Part shown: positions 1 through 14,900 of the stretch, piece by piece
How positions within the stretch are numbered: position 1 is the first letter of the stretch
Layout of the letters: each line of letters starts with the position of its first letter
Assembly (NCBI RefSeq): GCF_014041935.1
Contig: NZ_CP059491.1
Coordinates: 3,968,001-4,032,000, forward strand
Reading direction: 5' to 3'
Length of the DNA: 64,000 bases
DNA from: Gordonia jinghuaiqii
Lineage (GTDB): Bacteria > Actinomycetota > Actinomycetes > Mycobacteriales > Mycobacteriaceae
Notes under the pieces: generated by a model
What the model was told of the DNA's origin: nothing
Seen by the model: only the letters and a program-made list of their open reading frames with translations
Database searches by the model: none
Made by a program: the position numbers and the translations under genes

Positions 1-2910
1 GGCGACCACCTCGGCCACCGCGAAGTCGGGCTCGGGCAGGGCCCGGCGGTCGACCTTGCCGATGGGGTTCAGAGGGATCTCGTCGAGGACCGTCAAGCTG
101 GACGGCACCATGTACGCCGGCAGCAGGGTGTTCAGGTCGGCAAGGATCCGGCCCGGGTCGGGGGTTGTCCCGCCGGTGACGGTGACATAGCCGGCCAGCG
201 CCATTCCGCCGGGCCCGTCGACGGCCACGACCGCGGCCGCACTGACGCCGCCCACACGGAGGAGTGCCGCCTCGACCTCTCCCATCTCGATGCGGAGACC
301 CCGGATCTTCACCTGGAAGTCGGTCCGCCCCACATACTCGATCTGGTCACGGGAATTCCGGCGCGCCAGGTCTCCGGTGCGGTACATGCGGGAACCCGGC
401 TCCCCGTGGGGATTCGCGACGAAGCGCTCCGCCGAGAGTCCGCCGCGTCCCAGGTACCCACGTGCCAGGGCAGGCCCGGCGATGTAGAGCTCACCCGCGA
501 TCCCCAGCGGTACCGGGCGCAACCTGTCGTCGAGCAGCAGTGCCTCGACGCCGACGAGGGGGCTACCGATCGAGATCGACTCGCCCGCATGCAGAGCGTC
601 GGTACCCGTACAGATGATCGTGGTCTCGGTCGGCCCGTACACGTTGAAGAAGTCGAGATCCGGAAGACTCGTGGTCCAGCGTTCCAGCTCGGTCGCGGCG
701 AGGGCCTCGCCGCCGACCAGAAGATCCCGCAGCGTGGAGTTCCGGGTCGCCGGGATCGACGCTGCGACGCTGTTGACCAAGAACGCCGACGTGACCTCGT
801 GGTCGGTGATGAAACGCCCGAGGTCGGCGCCGCCGTAGACGTCACTCGGCGAGACGACCAGGGTCCCCCCGTCGACGTAGGCGCCCAGGATCTCCATCAT
901 CGACGCGTCGAACGCGGGCGAGCTGACACCGAGCCACCGCGCCGGCGATTCTGCCCGGTGGCGGGCCGCCAGGCTCGAGGCGACGTTGCGCAACCCGGTG
1001 TGGGACACCAGGACACCCTTGGGCCGGCCCGTCGAACCCGAGGTGAAGACGGCGTAGGCGGCGTTCTCCGGCCGGATGACGGCGCCGCGCTCGGCGTCGG
1101 TCAACGGCGCGGTCGACCATGCCGATGCCAACTCGTCGAGCGCAGCGTGATCGATGGTGATCCAGTCCGGACCGACAGGCATCGTCCCCACCGCGGCGGC
1201 GTCGGCCAGGCCGACGGTCGCACCGGAGTCCTCGACGACCATCCGCACGCGATCGCTCGGGTACTTCGGATCGATCGGGGTGTAGACGGCGCCGGTCTTG
1301 ACGATCGCCCACAGCACGACCTGCAACAGGTCCGACCGCGAGAAGGCCGACAGCACCGGCGTTTCCGGGCGGACGCCGCGTGCCAGCAGCATCCGTGCGA
1401 CGGCGTTCGACAGTGCGTCGAGGCGTTGGTAACTCAGTTCGCGCCCGTCGAAGACGACGGCGGTCCGGTCGGGGTGGCGGGCGGCCGAGGCGGTCAGCAT
1501 CTCGGCCAGCGTCAGGGTGGGTTCGGGTGCGGGCCCCACCAGGGACACCTGATCGTGGCCGGCATCGGCGAGAAGTCCGATGTCGGCGACGGCGCGTCCG
1601 GGGTTCTCGGTGAACGCCGCGAGCAGGTGCTGCAGGGTTGCCGCGAAGGCGTCGACGGTCCGGTCGTCGAAGACGTCCGGCAGGTACTTCAGCGTCAGGG
1701 TGATCGTCTCACCGGCGGGGGCCGCGGCGAGCGTCAGCGGGTAGTGCGTGGCATCCCGGCCCGCGACCGAGGTGACCCGCAACTCGCCGGCCTCGAGCGA
1801 GTCCGCGGACATCGCGTCGGCCGCCGCGGAGGTGTCGACCGGATAGGACTCGTACACGGTGAGGGTGTCGAACAGGACGTTCTCCCCCACCGCGGCGGCG
1901 ATGTCGGCCAGACCGATGTGGTGATGGTCGAGGACCGCGGTCTTGGCGCGTTGCAGCTCGTCGAGGACCGACGCCACGGTGGACTCGGCCCCGATCGTCA
2001 CCGCGACCGGGATGGTGTTGATGAAGAGCCCGACCATCGCCTCGGCACCGTCGAGGTCGGATGGTCGGCCCGACACGGTCTCGCCGAAGACCACGGTGCG
2101 CTGGCCGGTCATGCGCGACAACAGGATCGCCCATGCGGTCTGCAGGACGGTGGACATGGTCACGCCCTGGGTGCGGGCGAGTTCGGTGAGTGCGCGGGTG
2201 GTGCCCGTGTCGACATCGACCGCGTGATCGCGCGGTGGCGCCGGTTCGTCGGGCGCCGCGGCGAGCGGTGCGACGAGCGTCGGGCCGTCGATGCCGGCGA
2301 GTCGCTCGCGCCAGGCCGCCACCCCGGTCTCGGTGTCGCGGCGCGACAGCCACTCGAGGAAGGCGTCGTAGTCGGGTGCGTCGGCCGTGCCGATCACCGA
2401 GCCGGTGAAGTACGCGGCGAGCAGGTCGGTGACCACGAGGGGCCCCGACCACCCGTCGAGCAGGATGTGGTGATTGGTGATCACCAGGCTGTGCCGGTCG
2501 TCGCGTTCGGTGATGACGGTGAACCGGATGAGGCCCGGTCGCGACATGTCGAATCGGCGCGTGCGCTGCTCGTCGGTCACGGCGGCGCGACGCGCGGAGA
2601 GCTGGTCCTCGGGCACGTCTCGCAGGTCGACGACCTCGACATCGGCTGCGACGGTGGGCGGTACGACGGCCACCATGCTGCCGCGGGCCGTGCGGACATA
2701 ACCCGAACGCAGGATCGCGTGGCGTGCGAGGACCGCGTCGGCGGCGGCGCGCATGCGGGCGGTGTCCAGGGTGCCCGCGAAGTCGATCACCGCCTGCGTG
2801 ATGTAGACGTCGGGCGCCGCGTCGTCGGCGGCGAGATCGGCCTGGAAGAACAGTCCGCGTTGCAGCGGCGACAACGGCCACACCTCGACGTCGTCGCCGT
2901 AGCGCGCTTC
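1..2910 (-). other. NRPS module 11 (partial): C-A, code DAMFLGVIIK
   Basis: The condensation domain after the epimerization domain reads HHILLDGWS (D-donor type). The pocket DAMFLGVIIK resembles Ile/Val-type codes, low confidence. The window ends after the A10 motif, so the carrier domain and any further modules or release domain lie to the left. Confidence 0.78.
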
Positions 2911-5900
2911 GAGTTCGTCGACCTCGGCCTGGGTGAGGCCGGGGGCCAACAGATCCGAGGGACTGCGACCGGGGTCGGCGCCGGCATCGATGAAGGCGAC
3001 GATCTGATCGAGCGCGGCGACCCACCGGTCGGCGAGATCGGCGACCACGGCGTCGTCGAGCACGGCCGCCGGGAAGGTCAGGTCGGCGTGCAGGACGCGC
3101 TCGGCGTCGGCGGTGGTCACTACGGCGTTGACCGACAGTGCCGCCGGCGCCACCATCGCACCCGAGGCCGTCGGCGGGAGGTCGTAGCGCTCGGGCGCGG
3201 GGGTGAACGGGATCGACGTGACCGGGGTGTCCGGGGTGTCCGGGGTGTCCACTGACCCGTCTGCACCGGCTGTGCCGCCGGCGTTGCCGAGATAGTTGAA
3301 GCCGATGGCGGGCAGGGGCCGCTTGCGCAGGGGCGAGTCGGCGGCGAGGTACCGCGCGGCGGCGAACGACAGCCCGCGAGCGGGCATCTGCCTGCGGACC
3401 TCCTTGACCGCCTTGACGGCCTTGGCCAGCGCCACCGGGTCTGTCCCCGTGGCGGATTCGATGCCGGTGACGTCAACCGCGACAGGCGCGATCGAGGTGA
3501 ACCAGCCGACGGTGCGGGCCAGGTCCGCTCCTGGTGCGACGTCTTCCTCTCGTCCGTGTCCCTCGAGAAGGATCGGCACGACGCCGTCCCCGGCTCCGGC
3601 GTGGCCCCCGACCGCGGCGGCGAAAGCCGCGACGAGCACGTCGTCGATGCCGGCGCGGAAGGCCGCCGGAACCCGAGTGAGCAGGGCCTCGGTCAGTCGC
3701 GCGGGCACCTCGACGGGAACGGACCTGGTGGCGGACAGGCGATCCCGGGCCGGATCGAGCGGCCCGGCGATCTCGATCCGGTCGACCGGCAGCTGCTCTT
3801 CCCAGAACGTCGCGTCCTCGTCGTCGAGATCGGCGAGGTCGGCCAGCACCTGCGCCCACCGGCGGAACGAGGTGCCGGTGGGGCGCAGCTCGATCGGCGC
3901 GTCCACGGCGCGCTGTGCCCACGCGGTGGCGAGGTCGGTGACGATCGTCTGCCAGGACACGGCGTCCACGGCGAGGTGATGGACGGCCACGACGAGGCGG
4001 CCACCGGTGCGGTCGTCGGTGGGGATGACGGCGACGAACTGTGCCATCAGCCCCGCTGCGGGGTCCAGACGTCGCAACGCCTCGCGGTGTGCGGTGTGGA
4101 CGGCGTCGGTGAATGCCGGTGTTCCCGGCACCGCGTCGACGGTGACCCACCGCACCGCGGCCGGGGCGTCGAATGCCGTGCCCGCGTTCAGCGTCGGCGC
4201 CGAGCCGGAACCGTCACCGACGGTGAAGGCGGCGGTCAGCATCGGGTGGTGTGCGACCACGGCGGCGACGACGTCGACCAGACGCCCCTCGTCGAGGTGC
4301 GCGGGCAGTGCCAGCACGGAGGCCTGTGAGAAGTCGGCGACATCGCCGGCGTCGGTGGCGTGTTCGAGGAGCCAGTGGGCCATCGGCGGCACCGTCACCG
4401 AACCGGTTGCGCCGCCGTCGAGTTCGGGCAGCGCCAGCGCCTGCGTGTCGCGGGCGACGCCGGCCAGTGCGCGCACCGTGCGGTGTTCGAAGATGTCACG
4501 CGGTGTCACGGTCAACCCGGCCGCACGCAGCAGGGACGACAACTGGATCGACATGATGCTGTCGCCGCCGAGTTCGAAGAACGAGCGGGTCACCGACACC
4601 GGCACGCCACCGAGAACCAGGGCGAAGACGTCGGCGATGGTCTGTTCGGTCGCGGTCGCGGGCGCGGAGAAGGTGTCCTCGTCGGCGATACCGGGCACCG
4701 GTAGCGCGGTGCGGTCGAGTTTGCCCGTCGGCGTGAGCGGGACCGCGGGGATGGCCACCACGGCCGAGGGCACCATGTACTCGGCCAGGCGGCCCGCGAG
4801 CCGGTCGCGGGCGGCGGCGGCGTCGAAGTCCGCCGGTGTCTCGGTCACCACGTAGCTCACGAGACGCGTTGCGCCCGAGGGACTGTCGATACCCAGAGTA
4901 AACGCCTGGGCGACCGCGGGGTCGTCGGTGAGCGCGGCGTCGATCTCACCGAGTTCCACGCGCTGGCCGTTGATCTTGACCTGGAAGTCCGAGCGGCCGG
5001 CGTAGACGAGTTCGTGATCGGCGTTCCACCGCGCCAGGTCGCCGGTGCGGTACATCCGGGTGCCGGGCGCCCCGAAGGGCGCGGCGACGAAGCGATTCGC
5101 GGTGAGCCCACGGCGCTCCACGTAACCACGGGCCAGACCCTCCCCGGCGAGATAGAGCTCGCCGGTGACGCCGACGGGAACCGGCCGCAGGCGAGTGTCG
5201 AGGACGACGGCGGAGAAGCCGTGGATCGGGGCACCGATGGTGACGGGCCGGTCCGCGGACATCTCGCCGACGGTCGCCCAGACCGTGGTCTCGGTCGGGC
5301 CGTACAGGTTGTGCATCGACGTCCGCGGAGCCCATCGCGCGACGAGTTCGGGTGGGCACGCCTCGCCGGCCGTGGTCAGATGGCGCAGCGTCGGCACCGA
5401 GGCCGGGTCGAGCGTGCCGAGCACGGACGGCGTGATCACCATGTCGGTGACCGCACCGGCGCGGATCACCGCGGCCAGGTCGTCGCCGCCGTAGACCTCA
5501 GCCGGTGACACCACCGAGGTGACGCCCAGCCCGTAAGCCCAGATCATCTCGAAGAAGGCGGCGTCGAAGCTCGGGGATGCGACGTGCAGGATGCGCACGT
5601 CGGAGCCGGAACCGCTGATGGCGCGCTGTTCGGCGAGGAGGTCGGCGAGCCCGCGATGGGTGACCGCGACAGCCTTGGGTACGCCGGTGGAGCCGGAGGT
5701 GTAGATCAGATAGGCAAGTGAGTCCAGGTGCAGATCGCCGCCGCGTTCGGCGTTCTCGACCGGGGTGCCGGGTCGAGCCTCGATGCGTTCCCGGGTCGCC
5801 TCGTCGTCCAGGACGAGCCACTCGACGGCGGTTCCGGCCGCCTCGGCGAACACACCGGCGTCCTTGCCGACGGTCAGCCCGGTCCGCACACCGGAGTCGG

Positions 5901-8900
5901 TGAGCATCAGCGCGATGCGGTCGGCGGGCAGCCGGGGATCCACCGGCAGGTAGGCCCCGCCGGCCTTGAGGACCGCCCAGACCGCGATGACCGACTCCAG
6001 TGACCGCGAGATACCCACGGCGACAGGAATCTCCGGTCCGACACCGGCTGCGATGAGCTCGCGGGCGATGCGGCTGGTCGTCGACTCGAACTCGCGGTAA
6101 TCCACGACGCGGTTGCCCTCGATGACCGCGGGGCGGTCGAGATCGAGGTCGCGCGCGGCGAGCAGTTCGGGCATCGTCTGCGAGGTCACACCGTCGTGGC
6201 GGGGCGTACTCGCCGGGACCAGCGCGGCGAGCGTCTCGGAGTCGATGATCTCGATGTCGTCGACGGCGCGACCGGGGTCGGCGATCATCCCGCCGATGAC
6301 ACGCCGCAACACCGCGAGGAAACGCTCGACGGTCGCCGGGTCGAAGAGCGCGGCGGCGTAGGAGATCTCCCCTCGCAGCTCACGGTCGCCCGCCGCACCG
6401 GGCCCGGCCGGGCGCTCGACGAACGAGAACGACAGGTCGAACTTGGTGGCAGGCGTCTGTGCGGCGAGAAACTCGACCCCGAGAGCCTCGAGCGCCGAGG
6501 CGTTTCCGTCGTCATCGGTGTCGACCAGATAGTTGAAGCCCACCTGGAACAGTGGCGCATGGGCCGTGGACCGTTGCGGTGCAACCGCTTCCACGACCTG
6601 CTCGAACGGGACGTCGGCATGGGCGAAGGCCTCGAGGTCGTCGAGGCGTACGCGGTCGAGCATCTCGGTGACCGTCTCCCCCGGGGTGATCACCGTGCGC
6701 AGGACGACGGTGTTGACGAACATCCCGACGAGCTCGTCCAGGGCGCGCTCGCCGCGGCCGGCGACTGCCGCGCCGACGGTCACGTCGGGGGAATTCGCCA
6801 GCCGTGCGAGGGTCACCGCCAGCGCGGCGTGCACCGCCATGAACGGGGTGGCCCCGCTGTCGCGGGCCAGCGTGGCGAGGCCGTCGAGCATGTCGGCCTC
6901 GATGGTGAAGGTGAGCAGGCCGGCGGTCGGGTCGAACACCGGCGGACGCGGCCGGTCGGTCGGCAGCGGCAGGACCTCGGGTGTCTCCGCCAGCGCCTGA
7001 CGCCAGTAGTCGACCTGCGCCGCGAGCACCGAGGTCTCGTCGTCGACCGAGCCGAGCACCCGGTGCTGCCAGAGCGCGAAATCGGCGTACTGGACCGGCA
7101 ATTCGGACCAGCTCGGCTCCTGGTCGGCCGTGCGCGCGGCGTAGGCGCCGATCAGGTCGCGGGCCAGGATCGGGGCCGATTCACCGTCGGAGGCGATGTG
7201 ATGGGTCACGAGCATGAGCACGTACTCGTCCCCGTCGCCGGCCTTGTCACCGTCACCGGCCACACGCGCCACCCGCACGCGGATCGGCAGGTCGACGGTC
7301 ACGTCGAAGCCTTCGGTCGCGGCCGCATGCACCGACTCCGCATCGCCGCCGAGGACGATGTCGAGGCGTCGGAGTGCCTCGTCGACGGGCAGCACGTCCT
7401 GGTACGGCGTGCCGTCGGGGGCCGGGAACACCGTACGCAACACCTCGTGCCGCGCGATGATGTCGGCGACGGCGTCCCGCAGGGCTCCGGCGTCGAGTCC
7501 TCCGGTGATGCGCAGGCCGACCGGGACGTTGTATGCCGGTGAGCTCGTGTCGAACTGGTTGATGAACCACATGCGCTGCTGCGCGAACGACAGCGGCACC
7601 CGGTCGGGCCGCGGGCCGGAAACGAGCGGTTCACGCCCGTCGGCCTCGCGACCGGTGGAGGCCGCGACGAGCTTTCGCACGCTGGGCGCGTCGAACAGGT
7701 CGCGCGCCGAGACCGCCACGCCGAGCCGGTCGGCGACGCGGGCGACCACACGGGTCGCCGACAGCGAGTTGCCACCGAGGTCGAAGAAGGAGTCGGTGAC
7801 CGACACCCGGTCCACGCCGAGCACCTCGGCGAAGACCTCGGCGACCGCGGCCTCGGAGTCGTCGGCGGGCGCCACGTACTCGCCGACGGAGATGACCGGT
7901 TCGGGTAGCGCCTGTTTGTCGAGTTTGCCGACCGGGGTCAGCGGCAGGGTGTCCAGCACCATGATCGACGCCGGAACCATGTGCGCGGGTAGACGTTCGC
8001 CAAGAAACACGCGCAGCTCGGCGGTGTCGATGGCGTCGGTGTCGCCGACCACGTAGGCGGCGAGCGCGGTGGCCACCGAACCGCCCACACCCACCACGAC
8101 GGCCGAGTCGACCGCGCGGTGCGCGGTCAGCGTGCTCTCGATCTCACCGAGCTCGATGCGCAGTCCGCGCAGCTTCACCTGATCGTCGCTGCGGCCCGAG
8201 TACTCCAGGACCTGACGGCCGAGATCGTCCTTGCGCCAACGGACCACGTCGCCGGTGCGGTACATGCGGTCGCCGGGGATGCCGTACGGATTGGCGACGA
8301 AACGCACCGCGGTGAGCGCGGGATGGTCCAGATAACCGCGTGAGACGGCGTGTCCGACGACGTAGAGCTCTCCCGGGACACCCGGCGGCACCGGCTTGAG
8401 GCGGTTGTCGAGGACGAGCAGCCCGACCCCGTTGATCGGACCGCCGAGGTAGACCGGGGCACCGATCTGCATGGGTTCGCTGATCGCGACACCGATGGTG
8501 GTCTCGGTGGGGCCGTACAGGTTCTGGATACGGCGCATGGCCGCCCACTCGTCCTTGAGTGCCTGCGGTACGGCCTCACCACCGGCATAGACCACCCGCA
8601 GCGCGGGCAGTGCCGAAGACTGCAGGGTCGACAGCACCGTCGGCGTCAGGAAGGTGTGGGTCACCGCCTGCCGCATCATGTAGTCCTGCAGTTCCGCACC
8701 GCCGACGGCTTCGCTGGGACGGTAGATGAGCACACCGCCGCTCACGGTCGCCAGCAGATACTCCAGCACCGACGCGTCGAAACTCGGCGACGCGAAGCCC
8801 AGGACGCGGGTGTACTCGTCGGCCGAGGAACGCTTGCGCTCCTCGGAGGCGAAGTTCGCCAGACCGGTGTGGGTCACCGTGACGCCCTTGGGACGCCCGG

Positions 8901-11900
8901 TCGAACCCGACGTGAAGATGACGTACGCGGTGTTGTGCACACGCACCGGCGCCGGGAGGTCGGCGTCGGTGATCGGATCGGCACTCGCCGAGGCGATCTC
9001 GGCCTCGATCGCCGGATCGTCGAGCCTCGTCCAGGCCGAGCCCGCGGCCGGGAGGTCCCCGGTCGACGAGACCGTCAGTCCCAGAACGGCTCCCGAGTCC
9101 TCGACCATCGCCGCCACCCGGTCGGCCGGGTAATCGGGGTCGATCGGCACATAGGCGCCGCCCGTCTTCGCCACGGCCCAGATCGCGGTGAGCAGCCGTG
9201 CCGAGCGGCCGATCGCGAGCGCGACCAGCGACTCGGTACCGATCCCGCGGGCCAGGAGCCAGCGGGCCAGCCGGTTGGACTGCTCGTCGAGCTGGGTGTA
9301 GGTGAGCGCGACGCCGTCGGCGTCGACGACGGCCTGGCGCGGTCCCCACGCCGCCGCGGCCTCGGCGAAGATGTCGCGCAACAGCTTCGGAGGCGTCGCC
9401 GGTCCGCTGAGGACCACCGCACCGGGATCGGCGCCGTCGGTCGGGTCGAGCACCCGGTACTCCCCGGCATCACCGGACGCCGGGGTCGTCGCGACGACGT
9501 CGGCGTCCGCGTGGTCGCGGGCACGCAACGGCAGATCGCCCACCGGTGCCGCCGGATCGGCGAGCGCCGCATCGAGGATGCCGACGAGGTAGTCGCCGTA
9601 GGTGAGGACGGTGGACCGATCGAACAGGTCGGTCGCGAAGATCAACGACATCTGCCAGTCGCCGTCGCCGGGGGCCACTCCCACCAGGAGGTCGACGCGC
9701 GCGGGCACCCCGCCGGCGCCGACCGGCGACACCTGCAGCCCGGCGATCTCGCCGGCCTGCACGTCGCTGCCGGCCAGTTCCGGCAGTGCCGACTGGTCGA
9801 AGGTCAGCCACACCTGCGTGAACGGCGCGAACGCGGAGGACCGCGCCGGGCGTAGGGCCTCGACGATCTCCTCGAAAGGGACATCCGCCGCCGACATGGC
9901 CGCGAGATCGATGTCCTTCACGTCGGCGAGCAGCTCGCGGAACGATGCTCCCTGCTCGACGGGGCTGCGCAGCACCAGTGTGTTGACGAACATACCGACG
10001 AGCGGATCGAGTACGCGTTGCCCGCGTCCCGCGACGGGTGTGCCGATCGCGATGTCGTCGGTGGCACTCAGCCGCGACAGCAGCACCGCGAGCGCCGAAT
10101 GGACGATCATGAACGGGGTGACGCCGAGTTCGCGTGCACGATCACCGATCCGGGCGGCGACGTCGGCGGGGATCTCGACGTCGACGCGATCTCCGCGTCC
10201 GCTCGCCACCGGCGGGCGGGCGCGGTCGGTCGGCAGCTCCACCAGGTCGGGCAGGCCCGCGAGGGTGTGCTTCCACTGCTCGAGTTGGCCGCCGACCACC
10301 GAGTCGGGGTCCTCGGGTGACCCGAGCACCTCGTGCTGCCAGATGGCGAAGTCGGCGAACTGGACCTCGAGCGGAGCGAAATCCGGTTCGCGTTCCTCGA
10401 TCTCGGCGAGGTAGGCGGTGACCAGGTCGGTCACGAATGGGGACATCGACTCACCGTCGAACGCGATGTGGTGTGCCACCACCGCCAGGACGTGTTCGTC
10501 GGAGTCCTTCTCCCACAGGCGGACCCGGATCGGCCACTGTTTGGCCACGTCGAATCCCCGGTCGACGGCCTCGGCGATCTCGTCCTGCGAGTCGACGATG
10601 TCCCAGTCGAGGCGGGCCGCGACCGTGGAGGCGCGGGCGATCTTCTGGTGCGGTTCACCGTCGACGGACGGGAACGTGGTGTGCAGCACGTCATGACGGG
10701 CGACGACCCGGATCACCGCCGCGTGCAGCGCGTCGACGTCGAGTTCGCCGGTCAGCGCCAGCACCGTCGGGATGTTGTACGCCGCGGAGGCGGGATCGAG
10801 CTGGTTGATGAACCACAGGCGTCGCTGTGCGAAGGACAACGGGATGCGCGCCGGGCGGTCCTCGACCCTGCTCACCGGGGCGAGCGCCGACCGGGCACCC
10901 GTTGCGGACTTCTGGGTGAGCGCCGCGGCCAGCTCACGCACCGACGGCCCGTCGAACAGCTCGCGTACGGACAGGTCGACGCCGAGGCGCTCGCCGATCC
11001 GCGCGGCGACGCGGGTGGCCGACAGGGAGTTGCCGCCGAGGTCGAAGAACGACTCGGTCACGCTGACCTCGTCGAGTCCCAGCACCTCCGCGACGACTCC
11101 GGCGATCGCCGTCTCCGTCTCGTTCGCGGGCGCGACGTACTCGGTGGTCTCGAACACCGGCTCCGGCAGCGCGCGCCGGTCCAGCTTGCCGTTGCCGGTC
11201 AGCGGGATCGACTCGATCACCGTGATGGTGTCGGGCACCATGTAGCCCGGAACGAACTGGGCGACCTGCGCGCGCACCGACGCCGCATCGACGGAGTCGC
11301 CGTCGACGACGACGTAGCCGGCGAGCTGATCTTCGCGGCCCTCGCGTACGAATACCGTGCTCGCCGAGGCGATCACACCCGGGATGCGCCGCAGCGCCGC
11401 CTCGACCTCACCGAGTTCGACCCGGAACCCGCGCAGCTGGATCTGGGCGTCACCGCGTCCGAGGTACTCGATGTCGTTCCCGATGCGACGGCCGAGGTCC
11501 CCCGACCGGTACAGCCTGCTGCCCGCGGCGTCCGGTGCCGCGTAGGGATCAGCGACAAAACGGGAGGCGCTGAGACCCGGGCGCCGGTGATACTGCTGCG
11601 CGAGCTGGGCGCCGGCCACATAGATCTCGCCGACGACGCCCTCCGGCACCGGCCGCAGACGCTCGTCGAGGATGCGGATGGCCAAGGTGGACAACGGCGC
11701 TCCGACGAGGCTGGCACCGACGTGCTCGGCCACCTCTCGATCCACCTCGCGGAACGTCACGTGCACCGTGGTCTCGGTGATGCCGTACATGTTGACCAGC
11801 TTCGGACCGCCCTGGGGCACGGCGAGATACCAGCGGCGCACCTGGTCGAAACTCAGGTCCTCGCCGCCGAAGACGATGTAGCGCAACGGGCTCGGCTCCA

Positions 11901-14900
11901 CGGCGCCGCGGTCGGCGGCGCGTTCGGAGGCGTCGATGAACTGGTAGAACGCCGACGGCGTCTGACTCAGCACCGTGACGCCCTCGTCGAGCACGAGTTC
12001 GCCGAACTCGTCCGGCGACCGGGCCAGATCGCGGTCGACGATGACCAGCCGCCCGCCGGTCAGCAACGGGCCCCACAGTTCCCACACCGAGAAGTCGAAG
12101 GCGTAGGAGTGGAACATCGTCCACACGTCCGACTCCGAGAACTCGAAGTGCTGCACCGCGGCATCCATCAGGGCGCTCACCTGCGCGTGGCCGATCACCA
12201 CGCCCTTGGGCAGACCGGTCGAGCCGGAGGTGTAGATCATGTACGCGGCGGCCTCGGCCGGCACCGGCACCGGTGCGGTCAGCTCGGGTCCCGCCGCTTC
12301 AAGCAGTGCCTCGACGTCGACGACCCGAGCCGCGTCCGGCAGCAGCCCGCGCGTGGATTCGTCGGCGAGCACGACGGCCGGGTCGGCGTCGGACAGGATG
12401 TGCCGCAGGCGATCCTCGGGGTTGGTGACGTCGATCGGGACGTACGCCGCCCCGGCCTTGAGGATCGCGACGATGGCGACGGGCAGCACCGTCGAGCGCG
12501 ACACCGCAAGGCCGACGAACGAGCCCGGCGTGACACCGTTCTCGATCAGTCGGGCGGCGAGGCGGGACGATCGGGCGTCGAGCTCGGCGTAGGTCAGCGA
12601 GTCCCCGCCGGCGGTCACCGCGATCGCGCCGCGGTGGCGGGCCGCGGTGGCGGACAGCAACTCGACCAGGGTCTGTCCACGACGCGGATGGTCGCGGACG
12701 GGTTCGGGCAACGCCGTCAGCGCCGCCCGTTCCGCGGGTAGCAGGAGATCGACGTCGCCGACGACCAGATCCGGTTGCGAGGTGAGCACATCGAGCACCG
12801 TGGACAACCGGCGGCCGAATGCATCCATGGTCGAATCGTCGAACAGATCGGTGGCGTAGCGCAGCGTGCCGGTCCAGGCGGCACCGTCGGTGCGCCGGAT
12901 GACCTCGACGGTGAGGTCGGCCTGGGCGGGACGTTCACCGGTCTCCTCGATCGGCTCGATCCGCAGGTCCGACAACGTGATCGCCGTTCCGGCGGTGTCG
13001 TCGAGCATGTTGAGCATGATCTGGGCGAGCGGCGCGAACGCCTGCGAACGGACCGGGTTCAGGTCTTCCACGAGGTATTCGAACGGCACATCGGAGTGGG
13101 CGAATGCGTCGAGGTCGACCGAACGCACCTGCGCGAGGACCTCGCCGAAGGTCATCGACGGGCTGATCTCGGTGCGCAGCACGAGGGTGTTGACGAACAT
13201 GCCGACGAGGTCGTCGAGTTCGGCGCGTCCGCGACCCGCGATCGGGGTGCCGATGGGGACGTCACGGGTGTTCGCGAGCCGCGAGACGAGCACGGCGAGC
13301 GCCGAATGCAGGACCATGAAGGGCGTGATGCCGTTGGCGCGCGCGAGATCGTCTATCCGCGCGGCGATCTCGGTGTCGATGTCGAAGCGGCGCGAGCCGC
13401 CTCGCATGCTCGCCACCAGCGGGCGCGGGCGGTCGGCGGGCAGCTCGACCACATCGGGCAGTCCGGCCAGGCGGGTCCGCCAGTACGACAGCTGTTGCGC
13501 CACCACCGAATCCGGGTCGTCCACCGAGCCCAGGACGTCGTGCTGCCAGACCGCCACGTCGGCGAACTGCACCGGCAGCGGCGGCAGAGCGGAACTGATG
13601 CCGCGGCGCCGGGCCTCATAGGCCACCGCCACGTCACGGGTGAGGGGACGCATCGACTCGGCGTCGCCGGCGATGTGGTGCAGCACCACGACGAGCACGT
13701 GGCGATCGGCGTCCTCACGGACGAGCCGCAGGCGCACCGGCAGGTCGACGGCGAGATCGAAGCCCGCCGTCGCGGCGGTCGTCGTCACGGTGTCCGCGTC
13801 CTCGGCGACGAACTGCCAGTCGAGGGCGGCGCGCGCATCGTCGACGGACCAGACCTGCTGGACCGGTTCGTCGTCGATCATCGGATACGTGGTACGCAGC
13901 ACCTCGTGCCGGGCGAGGACGTCGTCGATCGCACCGCGCAGGGCGTCGACGTCGAGCTCACCCGTGAGACGAAGGGCGGCAACGATGTTGTAGGCGCCGG
14001 AAGAGGTGTCGAAGTGGTTGATGAACCACATCCGGCGCTGCGCGAAGGACAGCGGGACACGTTCGGGTCGTGCGCCGGCCACGATCGGCGGCAACTCGGT
14101 TGCCGAACCGACGTCGATGTGCGAGGCGAGCTCGCGCACCGAGGGGGCGTCGAAGACGGTACGCACGGACACCGCGGCACCCAGCTCGTGTGACAGACGC
14201 GCGGCGAGACGGGTTGCCGACAGCGAGTTGCCGCCGAGGTCGAAGAACGAGCCGGTCACCGACACCGCGTCCAGACCGAGCACATCGGCGACGATCCCGG
14301 CGATTGCGCGTTCGGCGTCGGTGGCGGGCGCGACGAACTCACCGGAGTCGCCGAAGACCGGTTCGGGCAGCGCATTGCGATCGAGCTTGCCGTTGATGGT
14401 CAGCGGTAGCTCGTCGACCACCACGACCGCGTCGGGAACCATGTACGACGGTACGAACTCCCCTACGGCGGAGCGGATCTCGCCGGGGTCGGGAGCCTGC
14501 TGCGCAACCACGTAACCGACGAGCCGTTCCCCGTGCTGCGGGGCGGAGCGGATGATCGAGGCAGCGGCGGTGACACCGTCGACGCGCAGCAGCGCCGAGG
14601 TGACCTCGCCGAGCTCGATGCGGTAGCCGCGCAGCTGGATCTGCTCATCGCGGCGGCCGAGGTATTCGATGTCGTCGCCGACCCGCCGTGCGAGGTCGCC
14701 GGTGCGGTACAGCCTGCGGCCCGGATCGGACGGCGGCGCGAACGGATCGGCGACGAAGCGTGCGACCGTCAGGTCGGCACGCCCGAGGTATCCGTGGGCG
14801 AGTTGCCCACCGTAGACATACATCTCGCCGACGAATCCGTCGGGCACCGGGCGCAGCCGGTCGTCGAGGATGCGGATGCCCATGGACGGCAGCGGCGGGC

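Noticed and set aside
1..60. End of the NRPS gene at the left edge
   Set aside because: The sequence stops after an adenylation A10 motif with no carrier domain, release domain or stop codon, so the gene must continue.
406..3255. Long plus-strand ORF of 949 codons
   Set aside because: It is antisense to NRPS domains with clear motifs, and its Arg/Gly/His/Asp-rich protein is the usual mirror of a high-GC gene. The same holds for the long plus-strand ORFs at 32490-35405 and 36063-38780.
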